Shown: piece after piece, positions 42,846-52,873 of the stretch
Layout: each line of letters begins with the position of its first letter
Numbering within the stretch: position 1 is the first letter of the stretch
DNA from: Epilithonimonas zeae
GTDB lineage: Bacteria > Bacteroidota > Bacteroidia > Flavobacteriales > Weeksellaceae
Assembly: GCF_900141765.1 (NCBI RefSeq)
Contig: NZ_FSRK01000001.1
Location: 1,054,001 to 1,118,000 of the forward strand
Reading direction: 5' to 3'
DNA length: 64,000 nt
Notes under the pieces: generated by a model
What the model saw: the letters and a program-made list of their open reading frames with translations, nothing else
Database searches by the model: none
What the model was told of the DNA's origin: nothing
Position numbers and translations under genes: made by a program

Positions 42846-45326
42846 TTATCTTCCTTTCAACTCATCCAACAATCTTTCCAAAGAATTAAGATCGGAAATC
42901 AAAACCTCTCTTGCCTTTGCACCATTGAAACCACCAACCACGCCTGCCGCTTCCAATTGGTCCATAATTCTTCCGGCTCTGTTATATCCTAATTTCAACT
43001 GTCTTTGTAACATTGATGTCGAACCTTGCTGCGTAGAAACCACGATTCTTGCACCTTCTTCAAACAATGCATCTTTCTCGTTCGGGTCAAAAGCGCCGAC
43101 TGTTGAACTGCTTTCTTCACCAGAATATTCAGGAAGAAGATAAGCGTCAGAATAACCTTTTTGCTCTCCAATAAATTCTGCGATTCTTTCAACTTCCGGT
43201 GTGTCTACAAATGCACACTGCAAACGAGTCAAATCATTTCCGTTGAAGTAAAGCATATCTCCTTTCCCAACCAATTGTTCCGCACCAGGCGAATCCAAAA
43301 TAGTTTTAGAATCTACTCCAGAAATTACACGGAAAGCAACCCTTGCTGGGAAATTTGCTTTAATCATACCTGTAATGACGTTGACAGAAGGTCTTTGCGT
43401 CGCAACAATCAAGTGAATTCCAATTGCTCTTGCTAACTGCGCCAATCTCGCAATCGGATGTTCTACTTCTTTCCCTGCTGTCATAATCAAATCTGCAAAT
43501 TCGTCTACTACTAGAACGATGTAAGGCAGATATCTGTGACCATTTTCAGGGTTAAGTTTTCGTTGCGCGAATTTGGCGTTGTATTCTTTGATGTTTTTAC
43601 AGAATGCGTTTTTCAGCAATTCGTAACGGTCATCCATCTCGATACAAAGTGAATTCAGCGTATTAATTACTTTCGCATTGTCTGTGATAATCGCATCTTC
43701 TGTATCAGGCAACTTCGCCAAATAGTGTCTTTCTATTTTTGAGTAAAGTGACAATTCCACTTTCTTAGGATCCACCATTACAAATTTCAATTCGCTTGGA
43801 TGTTTTTTATAAATTAACGAAGTTAAAATCGCATTAATACCAACTGATTTTCCTTGTCCTGTTGCTCCAGCCATTAATAAGTGAGGCATTTTTGCCAAGT
43901 CAGCTACGAAAACTTCATTGGAAATAGTTCTACCAAAAACGATTGGCAAATCCATATCTGCTGATTGGAATTTTGGCGAAGCTACAACCGAACGCATCGA
44001 AACCATTGTCGGATTTTTTCTTGGAACCTCGATGCCTATTGTTCCTTTTCCCGGCATTGGTGCGATGATCCTGATTCCAAGTGCGGAAAGATTCAAAGCA
44101 ATATCATCCTGTAATTTTTTAATTGCTGCAACACGAATTCCTGCTTCCGGTACAATTTCGTAAAGTGTAACAGTTGGTCCAATTGTCGCTTTAATTTCAG
44201 AAATTCCTACGTTAAAGGTTTTCAATAAGCCAACAATTCTGTTTTTATTTTCCTCGAGTTCGTCTTTATTAATGGTGATTTCCTCGTTTCCGTAATCTTT
44301 CAGTAATTCAACAGAAGGCATTTGGAATTTTGCCAAATCCAATTTGTGGTCATACAAACCGTGTTTGCTAACCAAATCATCTGATTTTTGTTGCTCAGCA
44401 GTTACCGGAAAATCTTCGTCTTTTTTAATTTCTACATTGAAAGCAAAATCATCTTCAGATTTTACAACCGGACTTTCAACAACTGTCTTATGAGGCTGAG
44501 CTGGAGTAGAGGACAAAACAATTGGTTCAGGAGCAGATTCTTTAATCGGTTCTTTGATTTCTTCTCTGAAAGAGGTTTGATTCGGCGTTTTGATTGGTTC
44601 AAAGTCCTGAGTTACTTTGATATTACTGAAATCATTCTCAGTTTTTACAGGATTTGAATTAGCAGAAATATCTTCTGGGACAATTTCTTTTTCAAGTTCT
44701 TCATCTGCTTCAAATTCTTCTTCAGAATCTGGCATCAGATTTTTCAGTTTTCCAAACGTATTATTATTAATGTTATTCAATTTATTCTTGATAGAACTTG
44801 GTCTTAGATTAAATTCCAAAACAAAATATAAAGCAAAACTTACAAAAAGAACCATCCAAAGTCCAACAGAACCGATATAGGATTTAAGATAATCCATAAT
44901 CTGATAACCGTAAACACCGCCAAGAACGCCTTCGCCATTAGTTATGGCACCAAAGAAAATCGGAGTCCAGCAAATGAAAAATAAACTGTGAGAAATGGTT
45001 TTCCAAGGTTTGAAATAATTCTTCTTAAAAACCAAAGTGCCAAAAACAAAACACAAAAATGCCACAACAAAAGCTGCTACGCCAATACTCTCAAAAATGA
45101 AAAGATTTCCCAGCCAATCACCGATTTTTCCAAATAGATTAGAAGATTCTACAGTTTTGTCAGACATTGTTCCGGCTTGGCTTTGGTCAGACTTCCAATT
45201 CATCAGATAAGAGATGAAGGAAAGTGTCAAAACTACAGATAAAATTATCAGCGTGACACCCGAGATAATTCTCGGTTTTGAGATGATTTTGCTTGAATTG
45301 GAGGTCGTATTTTGTTCGTTGTTCAT
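42846..45326 (-). CDS. ftsK: DNA translocase FtsK
   Basis: 826 residues from the ATG at 45326; a TTG two codons upstream is less likely. Four transmembrane helices fill the first 185 residues, followed by an acidic/proline linker. The motor domain has Walker A GATGQGKSVG near residue 485 and Walker B VLVVDEFADL. The C-terminal gamma winged helix (TSMLQRQLKLGYNRAGRIMDQLE) reads KOPS-type polar sequences. FtsK pumps chromosome dimers to dif and anchors the divisome. A TAAATTTG box lies just upstream on the minus strand. Confidence 0.95.
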   Translation of the reverse strand: MNNEQNTTSNSSKIISKPRIISGVTLIILSVVLTLSFISYLMNWKSDQSQAGTMSDKTVESSNLFGKIGDWLGNLFIFESIGVAAFVVAFLCFVFGTLVFKKNYFKPWKTISHSLFFICWTPIFFGAITNGEGVLGGVYGYQIMDYLKSYIGSVGLWMVLFVSFALYFVLEFNLRPSSIKNKLNNINNNTFGKLKNLMPDSEEEFEADEELEKEIVPEDISANSNPVKTENDFSNIKVTQDFEPIKTPNQTSFREEIKEPIKESAPEPIVLSSTPAQPHKTVVESPVVKSEDDFAFNVEIKKDEDFPVTAEQQKSDDLVSKHGLYDHKLDLAKFQMPSVELLKDYGNEEITINKDELEENKNRIVGLLKTFNVGISEIKATIGPTVTLYEIVPEAGIRVAAIKKLQDDIALNLSALGIRIIAPMPGKGTIGIEVPRKNPTMVSMRSVVASPKFQSADMDLPIVFGRTISNEVFVADLAKMPHLLMAGATGQGKSVGINAILTSLIYKKHPSELKFVMVDPKKVELSLYSKIERHYLAKLPDTEDAIITDNAKVINTLNSLCIEMDDRYELLKNAFCKNIKEYNAKFAQRKLNPENGHRYLPYIVLVVDEFADLIMTAGKEVEHPIARLAQLARAIGIHLIVATQRPSVNVITGMIKANFPARVAFRVISGVDSKTILDSPGAEQLVGKGDMLYFNGNDLTRLQCAFVDTPEVERIAEFIGEQKGYSDAYLLPEYSGEESSSTVGAFDPNEKDALFEEGARIVVSTQQGSTSMLQRQLKLGYNRAGRIMDQLEAAGVVGGFNGAKAREVLISDLNSLERLLDELKGR

Positions 45327-45348
45327 TTTCAAAAAAGGTCAATAGATG

Positions 45349-45356
45349 CAAATTTA
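45349..45356 (-). promoter_or_regulatory. -7 box (TAAATTTG) for ftsK
   Basis: Exact match on the minus strand, 22 bases before the ATG. It lies in the roughly 315-base divergent region before ccsBA, which holds nothing else that I can name besides the opposite box. Confidence 0.45.
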
Positions 45357-45539
45357 ATGTTTTTTATTAGTCATATATATTGTTGAGAGTTATTTTTAAT
45401 TTTTCTTAAAATTATATGAATTTTTAGCACTCTAATTATCAGTTTGAAAAGGCTTATTAAGAATGTTTCAAAATAACGATTTGGCTTTTCAAAATGACAA
45501 AAAACAGTTTTTTTTGATGCCTTTGTGATTTATCATCCT

Positions 45540-45547
45540 TATTTTTG
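45540..45547 (+). promoter_or_regulatory. -7 box (TATTTTTG) for the ccsBA gene
   Basis: Exact match about 98 bases before the ATG, so the leader would be long. TTTG motifs lie at 14 and 23 bases upstream, neither at ideal spacing. Confidence 0.4.
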
Positions 45548-45645
45548 TGGATTCTAAATTTTCAGATCAAAATCGCCATTTACAAAACCCGTGAATTAAG
45601 CCCAATCGATGAAGTCTGACAAATAAAATATTAGATATCTAACTT

Positions 45646-48600
45646 ATGAAAAAGATTCAGGATATTCTCATTTCTACGCGAACGATGGCAGTTTTGCTTC
45701 TGGCTTTCGCAATTTCTATGGCAGTTGCTACTTTTATCGAAAATGATTACGGAACGCCAACTGCAAAAGCCTTGATTTATGAAGCAAAATGGTTTGAAGC
45801 CATTATGTTTTTATTGATTCTGAACTTTATTGGAAACATCGGAAGATATAGACTTTATAAAAAAGAAAAGTGGCCAATTTTGGTTTTTCACTTAGCTTTT
45901 ATTCTGATTTTCATAGGTGGTGCCATCACTCGCTACATCAGTTTTGAAGGAACAATGCATATCCGTGAAGGCGAAACTAATAATGAGATTGTAACGGACA
46001 AACATTTCTTCAAAATTAAAATTGAGGAAAAAGGAGAACAACAAAATTATCACGATGTTCCTTATTTGATGTCGCCTCTTCATCACGATTTCCAAGCGAC
46101 TTATGATTTCTTAGGAAAGGAAAAAATTGTTATCAAAACTCTGGATTATATCCAAAGAAAGAAAGATAGTTTGGTTGCAGGAAATGGGAAAGAATTCTTG
46201 CATTTGGTTTCTACCAGCGATATGGGCGGACGTCAGAATATCTATTTAGCTGAAGGCGAAGTTCAGAATATCAACGGAACTTTAGTAAGTTACAACAGAA
46301 CGGCGATTGAAGGTGCTGTTGAATTCCAGAAAAAAGATGGACAACTCTATATCAAAACTCCTACTGATGCAGCTTATATGACAATGGCAACTCAGGCAAC
46401 TGGAACAACGAAAAAAGATGAGTTCCAGCCTTTGGTTTTGAGAAGTCTTTATACGATTGACCAATTGAAATTGGTAATTCCGGAAGGAACTAAAACAGGA
46501 AAATTAGTGGCATACGAAGGTGATAAACAAAAAGATAAAGATGTTCCGGACATGTTGAAAGTTGAAGTTTCGGGACCAAAAACAAAGCAAGTTGTTGACC
46601 TTGTAGTTGAGAAAGGAAATCCAAATAATTACAAACAGATTCATATCGATGGATTAGATGTGATGTTAGGATTCGGACCGAAGATTTATTTCACACAGCC
46701 TTTTGCACTTAAACTGGAAAAATTTGTGATGGAAACTTATCCTGGAAGTTCTTCGCCGTCAGCTTACGAATCTCACGTGAGAATCGTGGATGAAGGAAAA
46801 GAAACGCCTTACAATATCTATATGAATCATGTTCTTAATTATAAAGGTTACAGATTCTTCCAAGCGAGTTTTGATCCAGACAGAAAAGGAACAGTTCTTT
46901 CTGTGAATCACGATTTCTGGGGAACTTTGATTAGTTATATCGGTTATGCATTTTTATTTTTAGGAATGTTTGTAACGATGTTCTGGAAAGGTTCTCGTTT
47001 CTGGAGCTTAAACCAAATGCTGAAAACCATTAGTAAGAAAAAAACTGCGGCTGTTGTTTTACTTTTATTAAGTTTTGGTGTCAACGCTCAGGAAATTGAT
47101 ATGCACGGGAAAGACGGAAGTCACGAAGGTCATTCTCATTCCACCGAAGCAAAACCAGCTTCTGCGAGTAAAAATCCAATGGTTTTAGATGCGGACGAAA
47201 TGGTAAAGAATATTACTATTAATAAAGAACACGCAGACAAGTTTGGTTCTCTATTGGTTCAAAATTATGAAGGTCGTATTGTCCCTGCCAACACACAGGC
47301 ACTTGACATTCTACATAAATTAACTTCCCGTTCTAAGTTTCAGGATTTGGATGCTAACCAATGGTTTTTGGCTGCTACGATTGACCCAATGTTTTGGGCT
47401 CAGGTAAATATCATTAAAATTGAAACAGCTGGTAAAGTTGGAAAAGACCTTAGAGCAAAAACAAAAGCTACAGAAGAAGGTTTTACAAGTTTGATTAAAT
47501 TATTCCCAGCCGATAAAAACGGAAATCTTCGTTTCGTGTTAGAAGATGATTATAATGATGCGTTCAGAAAAAAAGCGTCTGAAAGAACAAGATATGATGA
47601 AGCAGTTATCAAACTAAATGATAAAGTTCAGGTATTGAACGGAATTATGTCTTATCAATATTTCCGAACTGTTCCTGTCAAAAATGACCCAAATCATACT
47701 TGGAATTCTGTAATGACACCTACTTTTGAACCGGATGAAAATGCGCAAGCGGTTTTAGGCCCCTATTTGTCAAGTGTTCTTATGGCAACGCAAGGTGGGA
47801 GCTGGGCAAAAGCGGATGCAGAACTTAAAAAAGTAGAGGAGTATCAACAAAAATGGGGAAAGAATGTAGTGCCTTCTGAAACCAAAGTTAAGCTCGAAGT
47901 TCTGATGAATACCTTGGATATCAACTTCAAATTGTTGATTTTCTACACTATTATTGGAAGTTTATTATTGATTTTAGGCTTTGTAGAATTGTTCAAACCG
48001 GGCAAAATTCTTCATAACGTTGTAAAATCATTGATTTATATCGGAGCAGTTGGTTATATCTTCCATTTCTTAGGTTTGGTCGGAAGATGGTACATCTCTG
48101 GTCACGCACCTTGGAGTAATGGTTATGAAGCCATTATTTTCATCTCTTGGGTAGGGATTTCGGCAGGATTTGCTTTGTATAGAAACTCAAACACTTTGAT
48201 TCCCGCAGCTGGATTCTTGGTAGCAGTAATTATGATGGGATTTGCGCACGGTGGTTCGGCTCTAGACCCACAAATTACGCCGCTAGTTCCGGTTCTGAAA
48301 TCTTATTGGTTGGTAGTCCATGTGGCAATTATCACTTCGAGTTACGGATTCTTCTCGTTATCGATGTTGATTGCAATGATTTCTTTGATTTTCTATATAA
48401 TCGCCAACAAAGACACGTTCAAAAGACATAATGATACAACATTAAAAGAATTAGCTATTGTAAGCGAAATGTCTTTAAATATCGGATTATTAGCTTTAAC
48501 AATCGGAAACTTCTTAGGGGGGATTTGGGCGAATGAATCTTGGGGGCGTTACTGGAGCTGGGATCCGAAAGAAACTTGGGCTTTTATCTCGATTATGATT

Positions 48601-48879
48601 TATGCATTTGTAATCCATATGAGATTGGTTCCTGGATTGAGAGGTAGATATACTTTCCATGTGGTTACGATGTTTGCGTTTTGCTCAATGGTAATGACTT
48701 ATTTCGGAGTTAATTATTACTTGTCAGGATTACACTCTTATGCAAAAGGAGATCCTATTCCTTTGCCACTTTGGGTTTACATCAGCTTAGGTTATATGTT
48801 GGCACTGTCGATAGCGGCTTGGTTTAAGTATAAAAAATTGAACGAAAAACAAGAAAAAAGAACTCAAGTAGAGCCTTAA
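45646..48879 (+). CDS. fused ResB/CcsA cytochrome c biogenesis protein
   Basis: 1077 residues. The N-terminal half is ResB-like: early helices including LLAFAISMAVATFIENDYG, a long periplasmic part and GYAFLFLGMFVTMFW. A His-rich linker (MHGKDGSHEGHSHS, near 484) follows a second signal-like segment. The C-terminal third is CcsA with the heme-handling WGRYWSWDPKETW near 966-978 and several helices. Such fusions (system II) carry heme across the membrane and attach it to apocytochrome c. Full length, no break. Transcribed alone, followed by a terminator. Confidence 0.92.
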   Translation: MKKIQDILISTRTMAVLLLAFAISMAVATFIENDYGTPTAKALIYEAKWFEAIMFLLILNFIGNIGRYRLYKKEKWPILVFHLAFILIFIGGAITRYISFEGTMHIREGETNNEIVTDKHFFKIKIEEKGEQQNYHDVPYLMSPLHHDFQATYDFLGKEKIVIKTLDYIQRKKDSLVAGNGKEFLHLVSTSDMGGRQNIYLAEGEVQNINGTLVSYNRTAIEGAVEFQKKDGQLYIKTPTDAAYMTMATQATGTTKKDEFQPLVLRSLYTIDQLKLVIPEGTKTGKLVAYEGDKQKDKDVPDMLKVEVSGPKTKQVVDLVVEKGNPNNYKQIHIDGLDVMLGFGPKIYFTQPFALKLEKFVMETYPGSSSPSAYESHVRIVDEGKETPYNIYMNHVLNYKGYRFFQASFDPDRKGTVLSVNHDFWGTLISYIGYAFLFLGMFVTMFWKGSRFWSLNQMLKTISKKKTAAVVLLLLSFGVNAQEIDMHGKDGSHEGHSHSTEAKPASASKNPMVLDADEMVKNITINKEHADKFGSLLVQNYEGRIVPANTQALDILHKLTSRSKFQDLDANQWFLAATIDPMFWAQVNIIKIETAGKVGKDLRAKTKATEEGFTSLIKLFPADKNGNLRFVLEDDYNDAFRKKASERTRYDEAVIKLNDKVQVLNGIMSYQYFRTVPVKNDPNHTWNSVMTPTFEPDENAQAVLGPYLSSVLMATQGGSWAKADAELKKVEEYQQKWGKNVVPSETKVKLEVLMNTLDINFKLLIFYTIIGSLLLILGFVELFKPGKILHNVVKSLIYIGAVGYIFHFLGLVGRWYISGHAPWSNGYEAIIFISWVGISAGFALYRNSNTLIPAAGFLVAVIMMGFAHGGSALDPQITPLVPVLKSYWLVVHVAIITSSYGFFSLSMLIAMISLIFYIIANKDTFKRHNDTTLKELAIVSEMSLNIGLLALTIGNFLGGIWANESWGRYWSWDPKETWAFISIMIYAFVIHMRLVPGLRGRYTFHVVTMFAFCSMVMTYFGVNYYLSGLHSYAKGDPIPLPLWVYISLGYMLALSIAAWFKYKKLNEKQEKRTQVEP

Positions 48880-48899
48880 GACTTTTTACATAATTAATT

Positions 48900-48930
48900 A
48901 ACCGGACTTTTAATAAGTTCGGTTTTTTTT
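48900..48930 (+). terminator. terminator after ccsBA
   Basis: AACCGGACTT and AAGTTCGGTT arms (one G-U pair) and a T8 run. Confidence 0.75.
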
Positions 48931-48992
48931 ATTTTTTGTATTAAAATAAATAGTATATTTATGATATCAAATTAATATCAAATTAAATTAAT

Positions 48993-49862
48993 ATGGAAAA
49001 AATTGTAAAACCTTTGTCAGGCTTCTTAGCATTAGTGATAAGCCTTGTTCTTTTTGTGTTAAGTGCATACCTTGTCATCAGCGGCGGAAGTAATAATAAT
49101 CCTCTTTCGGTGATTTTTGGAGTACTTTCTTTTGTTGCATTTATCTTTTTTCTGAAAGGCTTGATGATTATTCAGCCAAACCATTCCAGAGTGCTTAGCT
49201 TTTTTGGTAAGTATGTAGGAACAGTAAAAGCTAACGGCTTATTTTTCATTAATCCATTGTATTCAACGCAAAGAATGAGTCTTCGTTCAGAAAACCTTCA
49301 GGGACAAACTCTGAAAGTGAATGACAAAATGGGAAACCCAATAGAAATAGGCGCTGTAATTGTTTGGAAAGTAGGTGATACTTACAAAGCTGCTTTTGAT
49401 GTAGAACGTTATATGGAATATGTGAGAATCCAAAGTGAAGCGGCTGTTCGACATTTGGCAGTAAGTTTTCCTTACGATAATTTGGAAGACGAAAATGCAG
49501 AAATTACACTTCGTGATGGTGGCGATAGTGTCAATCATATTCTTGAAAAAGAATTGACAGATAGACTTTCAACAGCAGGAATTGTTGTTCAGGAAGCAAG
49601 AATCAGTCACTTGGCTTATGCATCAGAAATTGCTGGAGCGATGTTGCAAAGACAACAAGCAACCGCGATTGTAGCTGCAAGAGCAAAAATTGTAGAAGGG
49701 GCTGTTGGAATGGTTGATATGGCTTTGAAAAAACTGTCTGCAGAAAATATTGTTGAATTGGATGATGAAAGAAAAGCAGCAATGGTTAGCAATCTAATGG
49801 TGGTTCTATGTGGCGAAAAAGCGGCTCAGCCAATACTAAATGCAGGAACACTTTATAACTAA
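48993..49862 (+). CDS. SPFH (band 7) domain membrane protein
   Basis: 289 residues. Two N-terminal hydrophobic segments ([19 protein letters not shown] and a second from about 40) are followed by the SPFH/PHB fold ([32 protein letters not shown]) and a coiled C-terminal part with [25 protein letters not shown] proteins form membrane rings or scaffolds and regulate proteases or lipid domains. A small Arc-like gene follows within 17 bases, probably in the same operon. A second SPFH gene lies 3 kb on. Confidence 0.85.
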   Translation: MEKIVKPLSGFLALVISLVLFVLSAYLVISGGSNNNPLSVIFGVLSFVAFIFFLKGLMIIQPNHSRVLSFFGKYVGTVKANGLFFINPLYSTQRMSLRSENLQGQTLKVNDKMGNPIEIGAVIVWKVGDTYKAAFDVERYMEYVRIQSEAAVRHLAVSFPYDNLEDENAEITLRDGGDSVNHILEKELTDRLSTAGIVVQEARISHLAYASEIAGAMLQRQQATAIVAARAKIVEGAVGMVDMALKKLSAENIVELDDERKAAMVSNLMVVLCGEKAAQPILNAGTLYN

Positions 49863-49879
49863 TCAAAAATAAAGTATTG

Positions 49880-50056
49880 ATGAAGAAGAGTTTTGTTTTA
49901 CGATTGGATGATGAGATGTATAAATTGCTGGAGAAATGGGCAGCAGATGAATTCCGAAGTGTGAATGGCCAATTGGAATATATTATCAATCAGAGTCTAA
50001 TCAATTCAGGAAGAAAAAAAAATAAAACGGATAACCAATCAACAGATAAAAAATAA
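49880..50056 (+). CDS. small Arc-like ribbon-helix-helix protein
   Basis: 58 residues, short enough to be skipped by gene finders. KKSFVLRLDDEMYKLLEKWA forms a beta strand and first helix, and FRSVNGQLEYIINQSL the second helix, the ribbon-helix-helix fold of Arc/MetJ-type regulators. A Lys/Asn/Gln-rich tail follows. It starts 17 bases after the SPFH stop, so both are probably one operon. In Bacteroidota similar small proteins follow SPFH genes. DNA binding is inferred from fold only. A terminator follows. Confidence 0.8.
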   Translation: MKKSFVLRLDDEMYKLLEKWAADEFRSVNGQLEYIINQSLINSGRKKNKTDNQSTDKK

Positions 50057-50080
50057 AGCAGTCAATTTTGACTGCTTTTT
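50056..50080. terminator. bidirectional terminator
   Basis: AAGCAGTCAA / TTGACTGCTT stem with T-run, between the Arc-like gene and the convergent phosphatase gene. Confidence 0.75.
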
Positions 50081-50940
50081 TATTGTAAAAACTTCTGAAT
50101 ATAAATCTCTCTTTGATTTTCTGAAATTCCTAAAACCTGATGAATGTAATTATCCATCGAATCATATTTTTTGTCAATTTCATCGAAAGCGGATTGTAAA
50201 TAATTATGTTCAATCCAACTCGTTTTTTCAACAACACCAATATCCAGTTTCGGATAAACGAAATGAAATGTTTTGGCAAGATTTAATCTTTTCTGAATCA
50301 TATGTTGTCTCAGATTATTGGATTGTAGATATTCTTCAAAAATAACAGAATTATCAAACTTCAGAATTTTCAAGATCAAAGCTGTAATCATTCCGGTTCT
50401 GTCTTTTCCTGCCGTGCAATGGTAGAGTATAGGTTGTTCTGAATTGAGGATTTCTGTAATGATTTGCTTAATGATTTCAGGATTTTCAGAAACATAATCT
50501 GTGTAGAATTTTATCATTCTTTTATCAGCATCATTCTTACTTATTTTTCCTTTCAAAGCTAATTGTTTCGCATTACTCATTTCATCATTCTTATCCTCAA
50601 AAGCTGAGTATATTTTATAATTAACATCCTTAGGAAGTTGATCGGGTTCTTTAGAAATTTCCTGTTGCGTCCTCAAATCAATAACTTTGCTGATTTTCAT
50701 TTTTTCAAATTCACCAAAAGAAAATTTTCTAAGCTGATGGAGATTTCCGCTTCGGTAGATTAAACTATCTTTCAGAATCTTTCCTTCAGAATTTTTAATT
50801 CCGCCCAGATATCTAAGATTATTCACTTTCTTTATCTCTACATGATTTTGATTAGAATAAGTTGAAAACTCTGGTTTAGAAGAAGTGTAAGTCTTGCAGG
50901 AGATAATAAAGAGTAAAAATAAGTAATAGAAATATCTCAT
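50080..50940 (-). CDS. lipoprotein tyrosine/dual-specificity phosphatase
   Basis: 286 residues from the ATG at 50940, giving a lipoprotein signal (FIISC, Cys15); a longer start adds seven residues. The catalytic loop is HCTAGKDRTG, the HCx5R motif of protein tyrosine/dual-specificity phosphatases (IphP-like group). RTQQEISKEPDQLPKDVNY carries the expected acid region. Such lipoproteins act in the periplasm or surface; targets unknown. It sits alone, convergent with the Arc-like gene and behind the PNGase F gene on the same strand. Confidence 0.85.
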   Translation of the reverse strand: MRYFYYLFLLFIISCKTYTSSKPEFSTYSNQNHVEIKKVNNLRYLGGIKNSEGKILKDSLIYRSGNLHQLRKFSFGEFEKMKISKVIDLRTQQEISKEPDQLPKDVNYKIYSAFEDKNDEMSNAKQLALKGKISKNDADKRMIKFYTDYVSENPEIIKQIITEILNSEQPILYHCTAGKDRTGMITALILKILKFDNSVIFEEYLQSNNLRQHMIQKRLNLAKTFHFVYPKLDIGVVEKTSWIEHNYLQSAFDEIDKKYDSMDNYIHQVLGISENQREIYIQKFLQ

Positions 50941-51032
50941 AATCAAGAAACGATTTTTCATGCAGCTTATTTTCTATGCATAAAAATTCCTGCTTATTTC
51001 TAAACAGGAATTGATTATTGTGAATATTTAAT

Positions 51033-52682
51033 TTATTGTTTAATAACTTTTTGAGTTTCTGATTTACCATCAGCAAAATCAATTTTCATTAGATAAATTC
51101 CTGGTTGTAACTTGGAAAGATTAATTTTTGTAGAATTATCTTCTAACAAGATTTTACCATCTGCATTATAAAGAGAAACCTTATTAACTTTTGCAGTAGA
51201 ATTGATATTAATGAAATCTTTCACAGGATTTGGATAAATCGAAGATTTTCTTGCGTTAATTTCATCAGTTCCCAATTTAATTTGAGAAGAATATATTGGA
51301 CCATACCAAGGGCTACTCTTATCATCTGTACATTTTGATTTAACATAAGTTTCGTAAGTCCAATTAAGATTGAGATCACTACGAGAGTCTTTTGGTTCGT
51401 TACTGATATCACGGTAAACTTCTCCTCCGGCAGCAGTAAAAACATTTCTTCTTCCCCAAAGTGTTTGCCATTGGTTAGAAGTTCCTGTCTCTTTCCAAGT
51501 AAGGTCTACAGTTGTATTAATTTGATTAGCGATTTTCAAGTCATAAGGCGCAGCACAAATTACATCGCCATTCTTTTGATTCTGAATGTACATTGAAATT
51601 GGAAAGTAGCCTTGCTGTTGATTAAAAACAGCCGTAGGAACATCAATTTTAATTGTATGAGTTCCGGCAGACAGATTTCCCAGGCTAATTTCACGATTAG
51701 GAATTACATCGCCAGGGCACCAGTTGTTCCAGGAGATCCATCCTCTTAAAGTTTTTGCAGATGCTCCGTAGATTCCATTGCCTTGCGTATTATATTGTCT
51801 GTAATCTTCACAATTTTTTCCGCCAGGCAGATATTGGTTTACCAATTGATCATCTAGATAGACATAATGTACTCTTTTTACATATTCTTCCCCATTCGTA
51901 TTAGAGCCATGATTGGAAGTAATCAGATGCAAAGAAGCATTAGGAACAGGTTGATCTAGCGTAAATGTAACCAATCTCGTCGTTTGTCCCGGAACATCAG
52001 TAGCATTATAATTATTCAGGTTTTGACGATAAGATAGTGGTAAAAGGAAATTCTGTGTTGGAGCAGCTGTCCCAGTTGTTACAAATTCCAGGTTACCACG
52101 GAAAACATCTGTTCTGTCAGCACATCCGGCAACCTGTGTATTGGCTGCTGCAGAATATCCATCAGCTCTGAACTCAATCCAAAAATCATAAACAGCTGAT
52201 AAACTTGAGTCGTGCAGAATGTTGGATATATTATCAACCTGATAGCTGTAAGGAACCTGAGTCGGAGAAACATTTTTATTCATAAAAGGTGTAATAAAAC
52301 GTCCAATCTCTATACGCTTGATGTCAGCTTGATTAAAGGTATATGTTGTGCTTCCTTTTGGGACTAAAACCAGATTAACACCGGCAAGCCTGTCATAGTT
52401 GTCACAAGCGGCGGTTAAAACAATATTCATTTTAACACTGCTTCCAATTGATGCAATTTCAGTTTCAGTTAGCCTTCTGGAAATAATATCTTGCTCGTAA
52501 GCATGTAATCGGATGGCGCCTGCAGGGATTTGGGAAAATGCTTCCGGTGGCATTGTCTGTCCTTCTCCCAAATAATGATACATACTGTAAAATGGAACGT
52601 CATTAAAAACAGAAACATTCTGAGCTCTAAAAAATGGTGCTATCGCAAGTCCGGCAATAGCAAATAGTAGTTTTTTCTTCAT
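51033..52682 (-). CDS. T9SS-exported PNGase F-type glycosidase
   Basis: 549 residues with a signal peptide ending FFRAQ. EIGRFITP (125-132) matches Elizabethkingia PNGase F exactly, and CDNYDR (93-98) aligns with its CDEWDR. D97, E170 (DFWIEF) and E265/E266 (NGEEY) line up with catalytic D60, E118 and E206. WNNWCPGD parallels its C-terminal core. PNGase F removes N-glycans from glycoproteins at the Asn link. The C-terminus (SSIYPNPVKDFININ, then SKLQPGIYLMKIDF) is a type A T9SS sorting tail. The N-terminal part (to 90) is longer than in PNGase F. The target may be host or dietary glycoproteins. Confidence 0.87.
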   Translation of the reverse strand: MKKKLLFAIAGLAIAPFFRAQNVSVFNDVPFYSMYHYLGEGQTMPPEAFSQIPAGAIRLHAYEQDIISRRLTETEIASIGSSVKMNIVLTAACDNYDRLAGVNLVLVPKGSTTYTFNQADIKRIEIGRFITPFMNKNVSPTQVPYSYQVDNISNILHDSSLSAVYDFWIEFRADGYSAAANTQVAGCADRTDVFRGNLEFVTTGTAAPTQNFLLPLSYRQNLNNYNATDVPGQTTRLVTFTLDQPVPNASLHLITSNHGSNTNGEEYVKRVHYVYLDDQLVNQYLPGGKNCEDYRQYNTQGNGIYGASAKTLRGWISWNNWCPGDVIPNREISLGNLSAGTHTIKIDVPTAVFNQQQGYFPISMYIQNQKNGDVICAAPYDLKIANQINTTVDLTWKETGTSNQWQTLWGRRNVFTAAGGEVYRDISNEPKDSRSDLNLNWTYETYVKSKCTDDKSSPWYGPIYSSQIKLGTDEINARKSSIYPNPVKDFININSTAKVNKVSLYNADGKILLEDNSTKINLSKLQPGIYLMKIDFADGKSETQKVIKQ

Positions 52683-52825
52683 ATTAGATTATTAATCTAA
52701 CAAATTTAGAAAATCTTTAGGAATAAAGACTTTGGTAAGTGTTATTTTATGAATTTAGTTTTGATTAATAATAATTATGTTGTGATTTTAATAATGCTGA
52801 TTTACATTTTTATACTTGACTTTCA

Positions 52826-52857
52826 TTTGTATTTCTCCTTGGAAAAAGTTATCTTTA
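52826..52857 (+). promoter_or_regulatory. promoter TTTG-N20-TATCTTTA for the second SPFH gene
   Basis: TTTG (52826-52829) and TATCTTTA (52850-52857) match the consensus with one mismatch, 16 bases before the ATG. Confidence 0.6.
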
Positions 52858-52873
52858 AGAAAAATTACAAATT

